NCBI RefSeq assembly: GCF_900100385.1
Contig: NZ_FNFC01000012.1
Span: 62,001-126,000, forward strand
Direction: 5' to 3'
Origin: Halovenus aranensis
GTDB lineage: Archaea; Halobacteriota; Halobacteria; Halobacteriales; Haloarculaceae
DNA length: 64,000 nt
The first letter of the stretch is position 1; every line of letters begins with the position of its first letter. The position numbers were made by a program, and so were the translations under genes. Below, piece by piece: positions 42,956 through 51,648 of the stretch. The notes below the pieces were generated by a model. The model had not been told where the DNA came from and ran no database searches. It was given only the letters and a program-made list of their open reading frames with translations.

Positions 42956-44178
42956 TGTGTTAGTTCCTCCAAGACAGTGGTTCGACGAGCGATATAGAGC
43001 GGATAGCCTGTTGCAAGCAGGCCAACCACAGCTGCGGTTACAATTCCATACACCACCAGTACCGAATCAAGCACAGCGACTGCCGGGAGGCCAATCATCT
43101 CAGCGAGCCCAGCATTGAGTCCGACCACACAGCCCAATCCGAGCCCAGTTCCAATTACACCACCAAGCACTGCTACTGTCACGGTCTCGGCGACAAGGAC
43201 GAGACTGATCGACAAACGGCTAAATCCGATTGCTGAAAGGACTGCAAGGCGCTGTCGCGACGCGTTCAGTTCCAGCCCCATCATCGTCGCAACGAACAGC
43301 GCACCGATGCCAAGTGACGTTATGCCAGCCGTTAAGGCCATCGCAAATGGGAGACTCGTCGGCGTCGGATCAATCTGACCGAGTCCAGCCCGTGTGACAA
43401 CCTCAGTGTTCGGATAAACGCCTGTCAGTGTCTCCCGCACCGTGTCATCATTGGTTGCAACCAGAATCTGGTCGGCTAAATCGCCATCAGCGAGCCCAGC
43501 CAGTGTTTGTAACTCCGCAAGATGTGTAATCACAACTGGTACCTGACTCACACCGACTGTAACCTCGCTATCAGTAACGTCTTGCACGGTGAATGACTGA
43601 TTCGCCTGGCCAGTCCTGAGGGTCTCGCCAGCATCGACATCAAGCTGGGCTGCTGCGGCCGGTGAGGCGAGTAACTCCCCCGTCCATACGCCATTGTAGC
43701 TTCCGTTTGCATAATGTGGATATGTCGCGTTGAGCTGGCTGACATCAGCACCGACAACAGATTGCTGTTGGTCGGCTGGAAGCACACCAAGAGCCAGCAC
43801 ATACGTTTCATTCCCACTAGTCGCCGATGTGAGTTGGATTGGCTCGATTGCAACGGGCGTTATATACGCGATACGGTCGTTACGCTGTAGTTCGAACGCG
43901 ATATCGTGGGTCGAGCCAAGACGCGGCCCTTCTGAGGGCAGCGGTGTCGACGCAACATCACCAGTCTCAGGGACAATCCAGTAATCGACGTTATCTCCCT
44001 CAACAGTCGCTGTGCTTGACAAACCGAGTGCAAGCGCTGTTACAACAACCAGGACGGCGATAGCAGCCGCAATCCCACAAAGTGAGACGACCATTCGACC
44101 GGGTGCGGGGCCTCGTAACCGAGCGAATACGCGTCTGATGCCAAGCCCGATAAGCCCAGCAACTGAGCGGCGAGTCAT
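42952..44178 (-). CDS. MacB/FtsX-type ABC transporter permease, first subunit
   Basis: A 408-residue FtsX-like permease paralogous to the next gene. An N-terminal helix (MVVSLCGIAAAIAVLVVVTA), a large extracellular domain (LAELQTLAGLADGDLADQIL), and three C-terminal helices (ALTAGITSLGIGALFVATMM, LVLVAETVTVAVLGGVIGTG, VYGIVTAAVVGLLATGYPLY). The coupling motif is RQRLAVLSAIGFSRLSISL. Its start overlaps the ATPase gene by four bases and its stop overlaps the second permease by four bases. Heterodimeric permeases with one ATPase are normal for this class. Confidence 0.88.
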   Translation of the reverse strand: MTRRSVAGLIGLGIRRVFARLRGPAPGRMVVSLCGIAAAIAVLVVVTALALGLSSTATVEGDNVDYWIVPETGDVASTPLPSEGPRLGSTHDIAFELQRNDRIAYITPVAIEPIQLTSATSGNETYVLALGVLPADQQQSVVGADVSQLNATYPHYANGSYNGVWTGELLASPAAAAQLDVDAGETLRTGQANQSFTVQDVTDSEVTVGVSQVPVVITHLAELQTLAGLADGDLADQILVATNDDTVRETLTGVYPNTEVVTRAGLGQIDPTPTSLPFAMALTAGITSLGIGALFVATMMGLELNASRQRLAVLSAIGFSRLSISLVLVAETVTVAVLGGVIGTGLGLGCVVGLNAGLAEMIGLPAVAVLDSVLVVYGIVTAAVVGLLATGYPLYIARRTTVLEELTQ

Positions 44179-44891
44179 TCTCTTCGGCCACCATCAAGCA
44201 GTTCGATAACGCGATCAGTTCGGTCAAGAGCACGACGGTCATGTGATGCGATCACAACAGCCCGATCCTCAGTTGTCTCGATGAGCGCATCGAGAACTCG
44301 CTTGCCTGTCTCGGTATCTAATTCACCAGTCGGTTCGTCTGCAACGATGAGTGCTGGATCTGTAACCAGTGCTCTTGCAACCGCAACACGCTGTTGTTCT
44401 CCACCGCTGAGTGAACGCGGTCGGTGATCCACACGGTCATCGAGACCCACTCGTTCAAGCATTGTCTCAGCGCGTTGGCGCCGCTCACGCCGGCTAACAC
44501 CACGTTCAACGAGCGGCAGGGCGACGTTTCCTCGTGCTGAGAGGGACTGAAGCAGATAAAACCGCTGAAACACTAATCCGACAGTCTCCATTCGAAATTT
44601 AGTCCGCTCTCGATCAGACAGTGCTGCGATATCAGTCCCGCCAAACTCGATTGTTCCAGATGTCGGCGTATCCAGAGCTGCCAATATGTGCATGAGCGTT
44701 GATTTTCCACTGCCACTCGGACCCGCAATTCCAACCACCTCTGCTGTATCAATAGAAAGTGAAATATCTTCAATGGCTGTAACCGTGTTTCCGCCACCAC
44801 GCGAAAACCGAGATTCATTCTGTTGATACATTCTTGTGATATCGTCGCACGTGACGAGAGACCGTTCTGACCTGTCGGCGGCAGCACCCAT
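44175..44891 (-). CDS. MacB/LolD-type ABC transporter ATP-binding protein
   Basis: A 238-residue ATPase that powers the two downstream permeases. Walker A GPSGSGKSTLMHILAALD, Q-loop GLVFQRFYLLQSLSARGNVA, signature LSGGEQQRVAVARALV, Walker B ALIVADEPTGELD and H-loop VVIASHDRRALD are all intact. The LolD/MacB subtype is clear from the GTI-EFGGTDIAALSDRERTK segment. It heads a three-gene operon with four-base overlaps. A TATA-like TAGATAAG lies on the minus strand about 24 bases before the ATG (44891), consistent with a leaderless transcript. Confidence 0.92.
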   Translation of the reverse strand: MGAAADRSERSLVTCDDITRMYQQNESRFSRGGGNTVTAIEDISLSIDTAEVVGIAGPSGSGKSTLMHILAALDTPTSGTIEFGGTDIAALSDRERTKFRMETVGLVFQRFYLLQSLSARGNVALPLVERGVSRRERRQRAETMLERVGLDDRVDHRPRSLSGGEQQRVAVARALVTDPALIVADEPTGELDTETGKRVLDALIETTEDRAVVIASHDRRALDRTDRVIELLDGGRRE

Positions 44892-44941
44892 ATGCGGACT
44901 TATCTAATCAACATCAAATAGCTTGCGCACTTGTGAGTGTC

Positions 44942-45050
44942 CTCGCCCTTCCGCGAAGGCGAGTGTTCTGACACTTGTCGTCTGGACCGCGGGCCGATCG
45001 AGAGGGCGAGGGTATGCACTCATATCTCCATCATACCCTCTCAAAACGAC
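44942..45050 (-). repeat. Hairpins downstream of the IS607-type tnpB; gap 44892-45134
   Basis: Two inverted repeats lie just beyond the tnpB stop: an imperfect CTCGCC(C)TTC-CGC-GAAGGCGAG stem at 44942-44963, and GAGGGTAT ... ATACCCTC with arms around 45007-45048. By analogy with other tnpB elements this may be the structured right end and guide-RNA scaffold of the IS607-type element. The exact boundary is not visible. Confidence 0.45.
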
Positions 45051-45134
45051 TTGTCGAGTACGCCAGTCAATTCACCAATCCAAGTCATCAAGCTCGAAGA
45101 CTTGGAAAGTATCCGTCAGCTACCGTTCCAATTT

Positions 45135-46856
45135 TCAGTACCTTTCAGTTGTACACCGTATAAAACGGGTACACTGTTGGACGACTGGGCCACGTCCATC
45201 ACTACCATCCGCATTCGACTCGGGCACGGCGACAGCGGGTGCTATGACAGCCGACCCACCACCAGCGGTCGCCGCTGCTTGGCCGGGTTCGTAGGCGACG
45301 ATGCCAGACCCGAATGTGAGCCGCGTGCCAGCGGAACGGCCAGCTAGCACGGTTTCACAGTCCCCCGTGTAGGAGGAGGTAAAACCGTGGTCTAGCTCGT
45401 CCGTGCCGCTGAAGAACACACGGGCGACGTTCAGCGCCCCGATGTAATCCCGGTCGCTCTCGAACCCACACCGGGCGTTGTCACACCGGAAATGCCCGCC
45501 CCACCAGTGTTCTTGCTGGTGGTCGGGCGATTTGCAGGTGTGGCCGGTTGAGCCACACCGGGGACACGACCGGCTCGTCCCCTGTGGATAGACTCGTTCA
45601 ACAGCTACTCCAGCGCAGTCTGCTCGGTATTCGATGTTCTCGATGATCTCACGCCGCGCCCACGACGACAATTCCCACGACAACGTGCCTTCGTCACTCG
45701 GTGGGGAGAGCGACCGCAAATCTTCGTGGACAATCGCGTCCACGTCGTAGGTGAGCGCAAGTGCGAGAACCTGGTTGGCTACGTCGTGTGTCAGTTGCTC
45801 GCGCTTGTGCCGAATCTTGCTGTTTACCCGCTCGTATTCGCTCTGGATGTGCGCGAACTCGTCAGTATGCGAGCGACCATCACGGCACAACGCGGCAAGG
45901 CGGTCGTTCAGTCGAGTTCGTTCCCGGTGGAGTCGTCGCATCCCGTCACGGTCAGTGAACTGGATGAAATGTGGCGTAGACAGTTGTTCGCCGTCGTCAG
46001 TGACCACCACGGCAGTCATATCTTTCCGCATCCCAGCATCGAGGGCCAGCACGCAATCAACATCGTCGTTCATCTCTGTCTGATCGACTTCGACGGGAAA
46101 GGACAGTTCGTAATAGGCGTCACCGGTCTTTCGCCGGGAAGGTTGGAACTCAGGAGCCGAGAGATCACCGTAGGACAGTAGGTCGTGAAACGCTTCGTAG
46201 CCGCCGCGCTCGTACTCCGTCCACGACCAGTCTCCCCGTGTCTCCGGCGACGGCGTGTCTGGCGTCTTGAGCCGGATGATCAACATCCCACTGTCGGCGT
46301 CGTACTGGTATTTGACGGCTTGGCCGCTGGTTGGGCCGTCGTCTGCAGAGAACGGCAAGACGCCGCTATCGTACTCTGGACAGTCCTGCATTTCGAAATA
46401 CGTGGCTGGATACGCCCCGTGACGGTCGTAGTAGCTGTTGAGTTGGTCGATGAGGATGTCAACGTAGCCTGACGAGAGGTAGTCGCCGTCGTCCCAGAGC
46501 TGTTCTTTGATTTGTCGGCGGTGGATGCGTCGGATTTTGTGGTCGGGCAACACGCTCTGGATAGACTGGAAGGCGTCTCGGCGGTCGGCGTGACTCCGAA
46601 GCGTTTCACCGACTTTCTGCAAGATGCACCGTCGAAACCGCGAGGGAAGGTACAGGTCGAGTTCTTCGAACGGGTCGTGTTCATCGAAGTATTTCCACGC
46701 CTGATGGGATGTGTCGTCAACGCCGTCTAGATGGACTGGCGTCCAATAGTCTTTGAGGACATGGTTGGCGACACGACGGGAGAGTGTTGCCAGTCGCTCG
46801 AATCGTTGGTCGTCTTCATCTGGGAGACAAATTGGGAGCGAAAGGTGGTCACTCAT
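45135..46856 (-). CDS. tnpB: TnpB-type RNA-guided nuclease of an IS607-type element
   Basis: A 573-residue TnpB, larger than the IS1341-group ones here. Catalytic triad: Asp273 in VLALDAGMRKDMTAVV, Glu378 in AIVHEDLRSL and Asp470 in ESDRDYIGALNVAR. The zinc knuckles are CPRCGSTGHTC and CDNARCGFE. The N-terminal WED/REC-like part (1-260) is intact. The C-terminal tail (about 490-573) is Ala/Gly-rich and probably overlaps the guide-RNA coding region. Its start overlaps the end of the upstream serine recombinase by eight bases, the usual tnpA-tnpB arrangement of IS607. All three catalytic residues are present, so it may be active. Confidence 0.87.
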   Translation of the reverse strand: MSDHLSLPICLPDEDDQRFERLATLSRRVANHVLKDYWTPVHLDGVDDTSHQAWKYFDEHDPFEELDLYLPSRFRRCILQKVGETLRSHADRRDAFQSIQSVLPDHKIRRIHRRQIKEQLWDDGDYLSSGYVDILIDQLNSYYDRHGAYPATYFEMQDCPEYDSGVLPFSADDGPTSGQAVKYQYDADSGMLIIRLKTPDTPSPETRGDWSWTEYERGGYEAFHDLLSYGDLSAPEFQPSRRKTGDAYYELSFPVEVDQTEMNDDVDCVLALDAGMRKDMTAVVVTDDGEQLSTPHFIQFTDRDGMRRLHRERTRLNDRLAALCRDGRSHTDEFAHIQSEYERVNSKIRHKREQLTHDVANQVLALALTYDVDAIVHEDLRSLSPPSDEGTLSWELSSWARREIIENIEYRADCAGVAVERVYPQGTSRSCPRCGSTGHTCKSPDHQQEHWWGGHFRCDNARCGFESDRDYIGALNVARVFFSGTDELDHGFTSSYTGDCETVLAGRSAGTRLTFGSGIVAYEPGQAAATAGGGSAVIAPAVAVPESNADGSDGRGPVVQQCTRFIRCTTERY

Positions 46857-47397
46857 CGGGTTTCACCTCTGATTCAACGGTGTTGACGACCTGTTGTTTT
46901 TTCGAGGAGCGCATACCGTAGAGTTTGCCGCTGAAGCTGGCGACGAGTTTGATGAGGTCATCAACGAGTTCTTCCTGTGCTGATTTGTCCGTCTCGTCTT
47001 CGATGACGGTAATGGTGACACCGTAGCAGTCGAAATACCGTTCAAGATATGAGAAGCCAAAGCGAGTGAGTCGATCTTCGTAGGTCACGAGAATGCGTCC
47101 ATAGTCGGCTTCTTGTACGTCATCAAGGAGCGAGTCGAGTCCACGACGGTCTTCGTTGAGACCACTACCAACGTCGGTGTGCGTATTTTCGACGCTCCAG
47201 CCGTGGTCGTGGGCGTACTCTGTGAGTCGGTCAAGTTGGCGGTCGAGGTCGCCGTTGTCTTTCTGGCCGTGGCTTGAGACGCGAGCGTAGAGTACAACAC
47301 GGTCTGTTGGCCGAGTATCGCCAGCGAGTCGGCGGAGTTCCCGATGTGGAATCCGTCGTTCACCGCCCGGTGTGCGGGTCTGACATCCTCCACACGG
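46849..47397 (-). pseudogene. tnpA: IS607-type serine recombinase, N-terminus lost
   Basis: The frame reads TPGGERRIPHRELRRLAGD, then VVLYARVSSHGQ with the catalytic serine, and ends with EDRLTRFGFSYLERYF and SFSGKLYGMRSSKKQQ, the IS607 resolvase core. The MerR-like DNA-binding domain that normally comes first is missing: an in-frame TAG at 47398-47400 and the right end of an IS200/IS605 element replace it. Only a GTG at 47088 could restart, giving 79 residues without the active site. The recombinase is therefore probably dead. Confidence 0.82.
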
Positions 47398-48552
47398 CTA
47401 AAGCCGTGGGGTTCCCCCACTGGGGGTTGAATCCACGAGTAGCGGGAGGTTCGCAGGTTCGTCGTCGCGTTGGACGATGACCTGCGTTTCGGGCTGTGCC
47501 AGTACAGCCCCCGCCTCGGACAGCGGTTTCGAGAACTTGCCCAAGGCTCGTTTGCCGATATTCAGCGCACCGTTCTTGTCTGCGTTGTCATCAAGCCCAC
47601 ATTCGGGACACTCGAAACGTCCCTGCGTTGCTCGGACACCTTCGCAGGCACAGCGGTTGCACGTCTGCGACGTGTCGTATTCTTCGACCAGTTGCACGTC
47701 GATACCCGCGTCGTGGGCTTTGTACTCGATGTAGTTGAGCAGGCGAGCGAACGGCATCTTGTGGGTCTTGTCGTTGACGTACCGCCCTTTATCGTTGTCC
47801 TTGCGAATCCCGCCGAGGTCGCCCACGACGATGATTGCGTTCCGTTCTTCGGCATCCTCCACGATTTGCCGAGCAATTTTGTGGAGGCGGTCGTCCACCT
47901 TCCGCGCTTCCGCGTCACCGATACGCTCGACCACCTGCTGTCCTTGTCGGGGTTTCGCTTTCCCGATGGACTTGCGGAGTTGCTTGTAGTGTTCGCGGAT
48001 ATGACGCACTTCCTCGCCGTAGAACGTGGTTTTGCGGTCAGAGAGGAACGCGCAGGTAGCGACCCAGCGTGCGCCCATGTCGATAGCCAGCACGTCGTCG
48101 TACTCGTCTTGGACGGTCACAGACCGCTTGACGACGAGATGCACGTACCAGTCACCGTCACGGCGCACCAGTTCGCTGTCTCGAAGATTCCCCTCATGGA
48201 CGAGCTGTTCGTCCTTTCGTGGGACGTGGGCGGGACACCAGATGGAGTTGCCTTGTCCTTTGTCAGGGTCATAGACGGGGACTTTCACCCACCACGACGA
48301 GAGAACGGTGTCTTCGTCGTAGGCCACGTCGAACACGTCGTTGCGAAGGACGACAGGTTGTTCCGTACCGGGATTTGGGTCTTTCTGCCGTTGTACTTTC
48401 GACGCCTGCTGGTCGGTTGCAGAGTACAGGTCAGCGTCTCCACCGTGTACCTCAGTCTGGAACGCCTCGTACTCACGGGCGAGCAGGTCGGCTTTCCTGT
48501 TGGTCAGCGAGTGGAGTTTGACCCGCACCGTGGTTGAGACGTTCCGTTGCAT
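47398..48552 (-). CDS. tnpB: TnpB-type protein with altered RuvC-II motif
   Basis: A 384-residue TnpB of an IS200/IS605 element. RuvC-I Asp158 (VLAIDMGARWVATC) and RuvC-III Asp325 (DDNADKNGALNIGK) are present, as are zinc knuckles CNRCACEG and CPECGLD. At RuvC-II the usual Glu-Asp-Leu reads IIVVGDLGGIR, so the catalytic Glu is Gly244. A Glu (Glu291) occurs in VEEYDTSQTC, where the other TnpBs here have Pro (for example VEPDHTSQRC). This may be a relocated catalytic residue, as described for some TnpB lineages, or a nuclease-dead protein. It lies two bases after tnpA. Confidence 0.87.
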   Translation of the reverse strand: MQRNVSTTVRVKLHSLTNRKADLLAREYEAFQTEVHGGDADLYSATDQQASKVQRQKDPNPGTEQPVVLRNDVFDVAYDEDTVLSSWWVKVPVYDPDKGQGNSIWCPAHVPRKDEQLVHEGNLRDSELVRRDGDWYVHLVVKRSVTVQDEYDDVLAIDMGARWVATCAFLSDRKTTFYGEEVRHIREHYKQLRKSIGKAKPRQGQQVVERIGDAEARKVDDRLHKIARQIVEDAEERNAIIVVGDLGGIRKDNDKGRYVNDKTHKMPFARLLNYIEYKAHDAGIDVQLVEEYDTSQTCNRCACEGVRATQGRFECPECGLDDNADKNGALNIGKRALGKFSKPLSEAGAVLAQPETQVIVQRDDEPANLPLLVDSTPSGGTPRL

Positions 48553-48554
48553 GA

Positions 48555-48944
48555 CTACTCACCTGCTTGGGCGTCGATGTACTCCTCGATTACTCCGCTG
48601 GATACGTCGCCCGCACTTGAGACGAAGTACGAGCGCGTCCACAGCGACGGCAAACCGAAGTCAAACTCGTCGCGGAGGTGGCGCGAGGAGTAGCCTTTGA
48701 CCTGTTGCATTATCTTGTTCGGGGCGAGCGTCGGGTCGCCCGTGATGAACAGGTGTACGTGGTCGGGGCGAATCGCCAACTCCAAGATTTCGAGGTCAAG
48801 TTCGTCGGCTTTCACCTCGATGAGTTCTTCGAGACGGGTGCGTACCTCGCCCTCAAGTACCGATTTACGGTATTTCGGACACCAGATGAAGTGGTACTGG
48901 AGTTTGTGGACGCTGGTACGTTCCCTGTCAAACCCACGAGGCAT
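48555..48944 (-). CDS. tnpA: IS200/IS605-family Y1 transposase TnpA
   Basis: A 129-residue HUH single-strand transposase. The core is HFIWCPKYRKSVLEGEV, the metal-binding HUH motif is RPDHVHLFITG, and the catalytic Tyr is expected in GVIEEYIDAQ at the C-terminus. It cuts and joins the hairpin-bearing element ends as a dimer. The length is normal. I choose the ATG ending at 48944 (MPRGFDRERTSVHKLQ); an upstream ATG adds eight residues. Together with the adjacent tnpB it makes an apparently complete element. Confidence 0.9.
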   Translation of the reverse strand: MPRGFDRERTSVHKLQYHFIWCPKYRKSVLEGEVRTRLEELIEVKADELDLEILELAIRPDHVHLFITGDPTLAPNKIMQQVKGYSSRHLRDEFDFGLPSLWTRSYFVSSAGDVSSGVIEEYIDAQAGE

Positions 48945-49234
48945 CGTCAGTATATAGATATTACTCACCTAAAGATGTTACGTAAGCATCCAACCCCAGC
49001 CGTGGCTACGAGCGTGGAGAGATTCCCAGTTGTCGGCTTCATCCCACGGCTAAAGCCGATGGGCTTTCGCCTCGCTACCGCTGTAAATTCAACCAAATCA
49101 GGTATGAGAAGAAGAACCAATCAAATCTCCATCAGTATCTGCCCAAGATTAGAGAAGTCTCGATGAAGTCGCTTGAAAAGCTCCGTTGAACTCGTTATTT
49201 CGGCCGGTTCTGCTGAATGAGCCGCGAAGCGCGC

Positions 49235-50036
49235 TCATTCAGCACCGAGTTCGTATCCTTCAGCCCACATGCGTAGCTTTTGGAGCCCTTTCCACATCGT
49301 CTCCCAACCTGGTGGCGGATCTGAACCACGATCAAGATAACCGCCGAGTTTAGCGACGCTCACTGCGTATGATTTCCCATCTTGGTCGCTCAATTCTGGA
49401 AATTTCGTTTCCAGAATTGTGCGCTCTGCCTCACTCAGCAGGACCGCCGGAGATACTGAACTATCACCACGAGCAAGTTCTCGTAGCTCCAGAACTTTCC
49501 ACGCGATCACTGAATACATGCTCAACAAAACTTCCATCCACTCCCAAGTCTGCAGTTGCCGTTCTTCGATGTTACAGCCACTCTTGAGTGCTTTATCCCA
49601 GTCTTCAATTCGCTAGCAGAGGCCGTAATAGTCAATGAGTGTCAGCGTCTCCTCCAACTCTTCGACCGATTCAGTGGTGAGCAACACCCACTGAATCGGG
49701 TCGTCATTTTCATAGACCTCGTCGACTCTCACGACATTCACCTCAATTGAACCGTCTTGATCAGGATTATTCCTTGGCGCGCGCAACTCACACGTTCCAG
49801 TGGCTATCGACAACTCCGCTGTTCTCGCTTCGCGCCCACCTCCCTGTTGAATCTCGATTGTTTTGCGACCTTGAACTGCCGAGTTCATCCCCAAGTTGAA
49901 CCAATCGGTCAGTCAGGCGCTTGTCGCCAAACTCAGCTGACCGAAACTCCGTTCGAATCCACCCGGAAACATCCATGTCACACAGCTGTCCATCCTCATC
50001 GAGTTCTGGCTTCCAACTCCGTAAGCGGCGTCCCAT
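49235..50036 (-). pseudogene. IS4-family transposase, degraded
   Basis: Pieces of one IS4-type transposase remain. The N-terminal part reads WIRTEFRSAEFGDKRLTDRL up to about 49877. A large deletion and frame change at about 49875 then joins VQGRKTIEIQQGGGREARTA. An in-frame TAG at 49613-49615 precedes the C-terminal part ending in LGGYLDRGSDPPPGWETMW. Most of the catalytic DDE domain is lost. A 10-bp hairpin (CTGAATGAGC/GCTCATTCAG) lies at its 3' end near 49214-49244. No function can remain. The bases 49087-49234 hold only this hairpin. Confidence 0.8.
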
Positions 50037-50089
50037 CTACCTGTCTTGGTTCATCAGCTCTTCGATTAGGACTTGTGGGTAAGAGACAG

Positions 50090-50112
50090 GGCTGAAGCCG
50101 TGTGGAGGATGT
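50090..50112 (+). mobile_element. Fragment of an IS200/IS605 right end
   Basis: gggctgaagccgtgtggagg plus atgtca matches the right end of the element at 47381-49086 (which reads GGCTTTAGCCGTGTGGAGG and then ATGTCA). It is in the opposite orientation and without genes. It lies about 70 bases upstream of the pseudokinase gene. Confidence 0.55.
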
Positions 50113-50179
50113 CAAAATGTCTGGATGAGCGAACAATTAAATAGTTGAGAGAAGCTAATAATTTATACGCAAAGTTTCA

Positions 50180-51526
50180 ATGCTCCCAGCGGTGCCTAAA
50201 CGTCCTCCAATAGAAGTCGTTAATCAGGGCCAACTTTGGGTGATAGAAGAATATCGACGTACCGGCAACACGTATTCAACACACGATAGCCAGATGGAGG
50301 CCGTCCGCGCAGCGAAATCGAAGATGGACGAAGAGAATCATCCCTGCCTTCTCCATTGGGGGACACCAAACAGTGTCCGAAATGTGTTCTGGAACCCACT
50401 GTTTGAGTGTCTACATGTTAAATATGATGAACTTGCTGATACATGGGCGATTGTGCCCGCGAAGACACCGTGTGCGATCGCAGTCAATCAATCAAAAAAA
50501 GAGGCATACAAGCAAGCCAAACGGATCCAGCGCGACTACAATTTCAAAGAACTGTGCGCGTTTACCCGTGAAGGAACGAGCAAGGAGACACGCGACCATC
50601 GCTTTCTGCGATACGATATTACACAATCCGGCGTCCGGTTCGATAGAGCAGCGACAAAATCGTCCGACTCAACGAACGCTGCCACTGCAGACACAGACAC
50701 TGGCACCGAACCGAGCCTCTCATACACTGAGCCAGCAAGTCTAACGCAACTTGATCTTTCGATACCAGACATCACGAAAGTTGAACTCATCAACACAAGT
50801 GACGTAGTTCTCCGCTATCGAACACCATGGGGTGACGGGACACACGCAGAGGTACTGCTGATCTCACAGAAACATGCTTCCAATGGAGCGGTTCAGAACA
50901 GGTTCAACACCGCTGTCAATGCGTGGGAACAGAGCGACCAGTCAGCATATGTCGCTCCGATATACGACTCGGGAAGTGAGCCAACACCGTGGGTCGCTTA
51001 TCGATCCGGGAAACAGACACTCGCAGATGTCGGGCTAGATTTGCCTCTTGATACCAGATTCGAACTTCTTGATCAATTGTTGCGCGGGGCAATGACAGTG
51101 ACAGCCGAACACGACCAAGTGTGTGGGATTCTGCCTGCAAATATCGGTCTCCAGACACAGGATGGAGGATGGCGGGCGTTGATGGCAAACTGGGGGATTA
51201 AATGGAGGACCACCACCGCAGTTGGCCAAGGATACACGTCGCCGTTTACTGCGCCTGAGCAGCTTCGCGGAACACTAACCGCTACGACCTGTGTCTACCA
51301 ACTCGGCGCCGTCGCGTACTGGCTGCTCTGTGAACAGCCCCCAGTCGATGCAACTGCACCCGAGCAAGCACTTCGGGAGGGCGACATTCAGTCCCCAGAG
51401 ACAATTTCGGGAGTCTCAGCAGAGCTTGACCGTGTAGTAGAGAAAGCGATCACCAGAGCGCCCGCACAACGCTATCAAACAATTGAACAGTTCCGGGCCG
51501 ATTTGATCGCCTCTTCGACCAATTGA
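50180..51526 (+). CDS. DUF2188-like repeats fused to a degenerate protein kinase domain
   Basis: A 448-residue protein. Residues about 10-60 (LWVIEEYRRTGNTYSTHDSQ) and 85-140 (TWAIVPAKTPCAIAVNQSKK) look like two DUF2188-type modules. A Thr/Asp linker follows. Residues about 200-448 resemble a eukaryote-like protein kinase: VCGILPANIGL at the catalytic-loop position lacks the HRD aspartate, NWG replaces DFG, TAPEQLRGT keeps the APE motif and CVYQLGAVAYWLL replaces DVYSLG. The final part (LDRVVEKAITRAPAQRYQTI) is a typical kinase C-lobe. It is therefore probably a pseudokinase that binds or senses rather than phosphorylates. A TATA-like aatttatac lies only about 17 bases before the ATG, so the start is not certain. 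Confidence 0.72.
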   Translation: MLPAVPKRPPIEVVNQGQLWVIEEYRRTGNTYSTHDSQMEAVRAAKSKMDEENHPCLLHWGTPNSVRNVFWNPLFECLHVKYDELADTWAIVPAKTPCAIAVNQSKKEAYKQAKRIQRDYNFKELCAFTREGTSKETRDHRFLRYDITQSGVRFDRAATKSSDSTNAATADTDTGTEPSLSYTEPASLTQLDLSIPDITKVELINTSDVVLRYRTPWGDGTHAEVLLISQKHASNGAVQNRFNTAVNAWEQSDQSAYVAPIYDSGSEPTPWVAYRSGKQTLADVGLDLPLDTRFELLDQLLRGAMTVTAEHDQVCGILPANIGLQTQDGGWRALMANWGIKWRTTTAVGQGYTSPFTAPEQLRGTLTATTCVYQLGAVAYWLLCEQPPVDATAPEQALREGDIQSPETISGVSAELDRVVEKAITRAPAQRYQTIEQFRADLIASSTN

Positions 51527-51648
51527 CATCCAGTTGCCTTCTCAGAGTGATTTTGAACAAGCATATTATCATACATCATAACAATATTATATTGACTAAA
51601 ATTATATCGTAATGGTGAAGTTGTAGGCTATATCAACATAGTAGTATA

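Larger units (their letters stand above)
47381..49086 (-). mobile_element. IS200/IS605 element (tnpA and tnpB) inserted into the IS607 element
   Basis: On the minus strand the left end (TTACAGCGGTAGCGAGGCGA, then a CCCATCGGC-TTTA-GCCGTGGG type hairpin, about 49040-49086) is followed by tnpA, tnpB and the right end (hairpins CCCCCA-GT-GGGGG and CACGGC-TTTA-GCCGTG, then TGGAGGATGTCA ending near 47381). It interrupts the serine recombinase gene of the neighbouring element. Fragments of the same ends occur at 38758-38795 (left) and 50090-50112 (right). Confidence 0.82.

Noticed and set aside
41723-44891. ABC operon as a bacteriocin exporter
   Set aside because: No precursor peptide gene or peptidase domain is nearby; the MacB-like class alone does not say what is exported.
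47470-48537. Plus-strand frame over the IS200/IS605 tnpB
   Set aside because: It is the antisense of the TnpB gene and has no recognisable domain.
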